This document shows, piece after piece, positions 61,401 to 64,000 of a stretch of 64,000 nt of DNA. The position numbers were made by a program, and so were the translations under genes. The notes below the pieces were generated by a model. It had not been told where the DNA came from, did not search any database, and saw only the letters and a program-made list of their open reading frames with translations. Numbering within the stretch: position 1 is the stretch's first letter; every line of letters starts with the position of its first letter. This stretch comes from Sipunculus nudus (Eukaryota > Annelida > Sipuncula > Golfingiida > Sipunculidae). The DNA lies in NCBI GenBank assembly GCA_026874595.1, contig CM049307.1:32966862-33030861 (forward strand), read 5' to 3'.

Positions 61401-63052
61401 GCAGGTATGCTGGTATCTGAGATATTTAAAGATGGACACACAAAGGTATTTTAATTTCAGAGATTATACATATTACATGCCATATGTAAATGGTGTAGGA
61501 CTGACCGCTTCACAGATAGAAACATGTGCATATACTTTGGAACTGCCACCTTTAGAGATCCTATTGTAATAGCCCATGCAACACAGCAATTGATCAAATT
61601 TAGATTCGAGATTACCAATAGCCTAGAACTGTTGAAACAGACCATGAAAACAATACACAGCCAAAGGCAATGACTATAGAGATATATACTGGTTGTTCAC
61701 TTGATTAAACATTTGTAAATATAACTGATTACTGTGTATATGTTTCAGGTGATTTCTGCCATAATATATGAATACTTGTATTGGATCATGTAATTTCATA
61801 AATAAATGCTTCTATGTAATAAAAAAATAATAAGCCGAACATTTAAGCAAAGCAATAATGGTTTCCAGATACTACCTTGGGAACAACCTTCCAGAACCCC
61901 TTATACAGATGAACTCAATTTTTAAATTTAGGTTAAATTACACTGTGAGAGATCTGCAATATTTAAATGAATCATTAAGTGAATAAATTACAATGATCAA
62001 ATGTTGTTTAAAACTATTTTTATCTGGTGGCTGTGGAGAAATTCAAATACAAAGCATCAGAAAATGCCATGACAGCCATACTGGCAGAGTGGTTGTACTA
62101 GGGGGGGGGGGGAGGGTTAAGTGGAGCCAACATGCTGATAATTAGTTCAATCATACCATGAATTGAACCAACATTTTAATTTTCATCAATTACATTTTGT
62201 TTTAAATGAGCCAACACTTGTTGCATTTAGGATAAATCTGCAACTAACCTACTTCAATATCTCCCAATACAAATGATCAAGTCTGATACGCAAAATAAAG
62301 TGTCAATGCATTCAGAACCCTACATTTCTATTCAGCTTTGACCAATCACAATACATGTTGTCACGCGGGATCTTGACAGAACAATCTTGTAGATTCATAA
62401 TCCTTTATTACAATTTACTATTTCCTGGTTATAAACAAACATGGCGTACATCAAACATTTTTCTGGCTGACTGCCTGACTGACAATTAATGGTCCCGCTG
62501 GCCTTATGTAATAACTGCCAGCAGGGAGCTCAGTTTACAACTGCCTATATCAAGCTGTGACCACATGCCCTGCATATGGCTTGAGTTCACAGCATCACTG
62601 TTAATAGAATTAGAAAACTAATGAAGTATGAGAATTAGCCCTTAGCATTCACAATAAGGATCATAATTTAAAATATAAATATGTATAAACAGAAGCTCTA
62701 CCATACATGTCTATTTGTTAAGTACACAACAAAAGGCTATAAGGCAAAAATCTGCATGTTTTCTTTTAAGAAATGTGGGTTCATTTTGTTGAAATGGGTC
62801 TTAAGTTGATCCCTTGATAATGCAACTATGGTAGTTCAACAGTATATTTAAAACTAATCATTCTGATTTCTTTTTGTAACAGTGAATAGTGCTGTCTGCA
62901 TTATCAATCTGACCATGACTGTTTAGCATTATATCTTTAATCAAACATCATTTACCCTCTGACACACCCGTGTGTTACGGTATACAGCTGAATTAAAACA
63001 TTTTCACATACAGATGTTTAGGCTGCATTATATAATATATGTATATGTCAAG
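58438..63052. other. Long repeat-poor intron
   Basis: 4.6 kb without recognisable transposon families. G9 at 59900-59908 and G12 at 62101-62112. Minor GC-richer patches at 60105-60175 and 62340-62640. Frames such as 61124-61351 and 61223-61026 have no known relatives. No upstream BICC1 exon was found. Confidence 0.45.
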
Positions 63053-63312
63053 GCCCAGATCGCGATCTGGATGGATCTTAGATCTGTCCAGCCCAAATTG
63101 CGATCGCAGTTCAGGCCGGCCCAAACTGCGACCGCAATCCAGGCTGGCCAGATCTTAGATCCGTCCAGCCTAGATTGCGATCGCAGTTTAGTCCGGCCCA
63201 GACTGCGATCCTGTCTTTCTTGCTTCAGGATTGCGATCTGGTCTGGACAGATCTAAGATCAGTCCAGCCGAGATTGCGATCCTAAACTTGACCAGCCCAT
63301 ATTGCGATCCAT
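63053..63312. repeat. CpG- and GATC-rich palindromic satellite
   Basis: Units of about 77 bp (GATCTTAGATC at 63074 and 63151) made of nested inverted repeats: AAATTGCGATCGCAGTT, GGCCGGCCC, AACTGCGACCGCAAT, CCAGATCTTAGATCC. The segment has about fifteen GATC sites in 260 bp and is far richer in CG than its surroundings. No coding function. Confidence 0.85.
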
Positions 63313-63317
63313 GCTTT

Positions 63318-63490
63318 TACGATCACAGGAGTGAAACATTGGTTGTTTTACCAACTCATTTGGTATTGCATTGTTCCATTTTCCCATAATAAATACAATT
63401 ATAATACAGAAAGGCAATTTTCACTCCTTCATATCACAGGAGTGAAACATGGGATGTTTCACCAACTCATTTAGTATTGCATGGCTGTTG
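63318..63490. repeat. Two copies of a hairpin-forming motif
   Basis: ATCACAGGAGTGAAACATTG then TTTTACCAACTCATTTGG near 63324, and again near 63436 with GGGATGTTTCACCAACTC. GTGAAACAT pairs with ATGTTTCAC in the second copy. The copies are 113 bp apart. Confidence 0.75.
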
Positions 63491-63496
63491 AAAAAA

Positions 63497-64000
63497 GGTA
63501 ACAAGGAACCCATGAGTTTTATATGCTCACAAAATATGATTTGGAAGAGGAGGTAGGCAAGTGCAGGTTTTGTGTGGTAATATAAGCTGCATTATGAGCT
63601 GATGGTGTTTAACTCAAGTTATGTAAGATTATGATAATATCCTTGGAGACAGGGAAGAGGACTGATGTCATTTATTTTATATACAGCTGGAAATTGTGTG
63701 CTGTTTTCACATAGGTTTGGACTTGGCCATATAAATTTATCTACATTGCAGTAGAATTATTTGAAAAAAAAAACCTGTCCATTATCAGTCATGGTAATTC
63801 TGATTTTTACAAATGAGAACTTTTATTTAATAATTACTGGTTATTCCTACCCAAGAATTAAACTTAAATAATATAACTATTTATTATAAATTAATAACAA
63901 ATATTGTGTCAAATATAATTTAAATTAAAAATAATAACAGCATCATATGAAAAGATCTTTTAATAATATAAATGATTATTAAAATAATATAATAGAATAC
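63497..64000. repeat. Family F repeat, copy 2, cut by the window end
   Basis: Begins ACAAGGAACCCATGAG and follows copy 1 through GGTTTTGTGTGGTAATA, CTTGGAGACAGGGAAGAGG, GACTTGGCCATATAA and the AT-rich tail ATGATTATTAAAATAATAT. It lies in the same orientation as copy 1, 58.7 kb away. Confidence 0.72.

Overview
The window is animal nuclear DNA, about one third G+C, almost all of it non-coding. Three short exons on the minus strand (45094-45051, 30289-30220, 2706-2627) have canonical splice sites, compatible phases, and a joined reading that follows the N-terminal KH region of Bicaudal-C (BICC1), an RNA-binding KH/SAM translational regulator. The window is therefore the interior of one BICC1 gene: 27.5 kb and 14.8 kb complete introns, plus parts of the introns on each side. 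The next 3' exon (with the GKGG KH loop) lies left of base 1. The exon(s) with the start codon were not found and probably lie right of base 64000. The repeat vocabulary (accounts of AGGTCA-type half-sites, GGTGGCGCCACC cores, GACGGACGG tails, GCTCAGCTGA-type ends) is what I associate with bivalve molluscs; that assignment is inference from memory, not a search.

Layout. 1-2626: intron with a 38-bp minisatellite that runs up to the splice donor of the KH exon and is split by a 1 kb transposon (family A). 2707-30219: intron with a copy of family F, a tandem pair of family G, a TA-flanked MITE (7914-8350), family D, a 2.4 kb element H with 339-bp tandem units, a CpG-rich hairpin segment followed by a 2.6 kb element E with 289-bp units, then element B with family A nested in it, and a single G copy. 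30290-45050: a second B with A nested at the same internal site and a 169-bp MITE added later, a J element interrupted by a K element, a second D copy interrupted by a third B, and a CTCF-like site. 45095-64000: a second J, a B fragment, a K-type array, long repeat-poor stretches, a 28-bp perfect palindrome, and at the right edge a CpG/GATC-rich palindromic satellite and a second F copy.

Main message. Apart from the exons the biology is in the repeats. At least five different families (A, E, H, J, K) share one plan: a tandem core of roughly 130-340 bp units, a recurring 12-bp palindrome GGTGGCGCCACC in or beside the units, AGGTCA/TGACCT half-sites, and often a GAC/GGAC-rich or GCG-rich tail near one end, with short inverted termini visible in A, E and H. 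Nesting lets the insertions be put in order. No transposase or other element-encoded protein was recognised, so all look non-autonomous. No RNA genes, CRISPR arrays or bacterial features were found.
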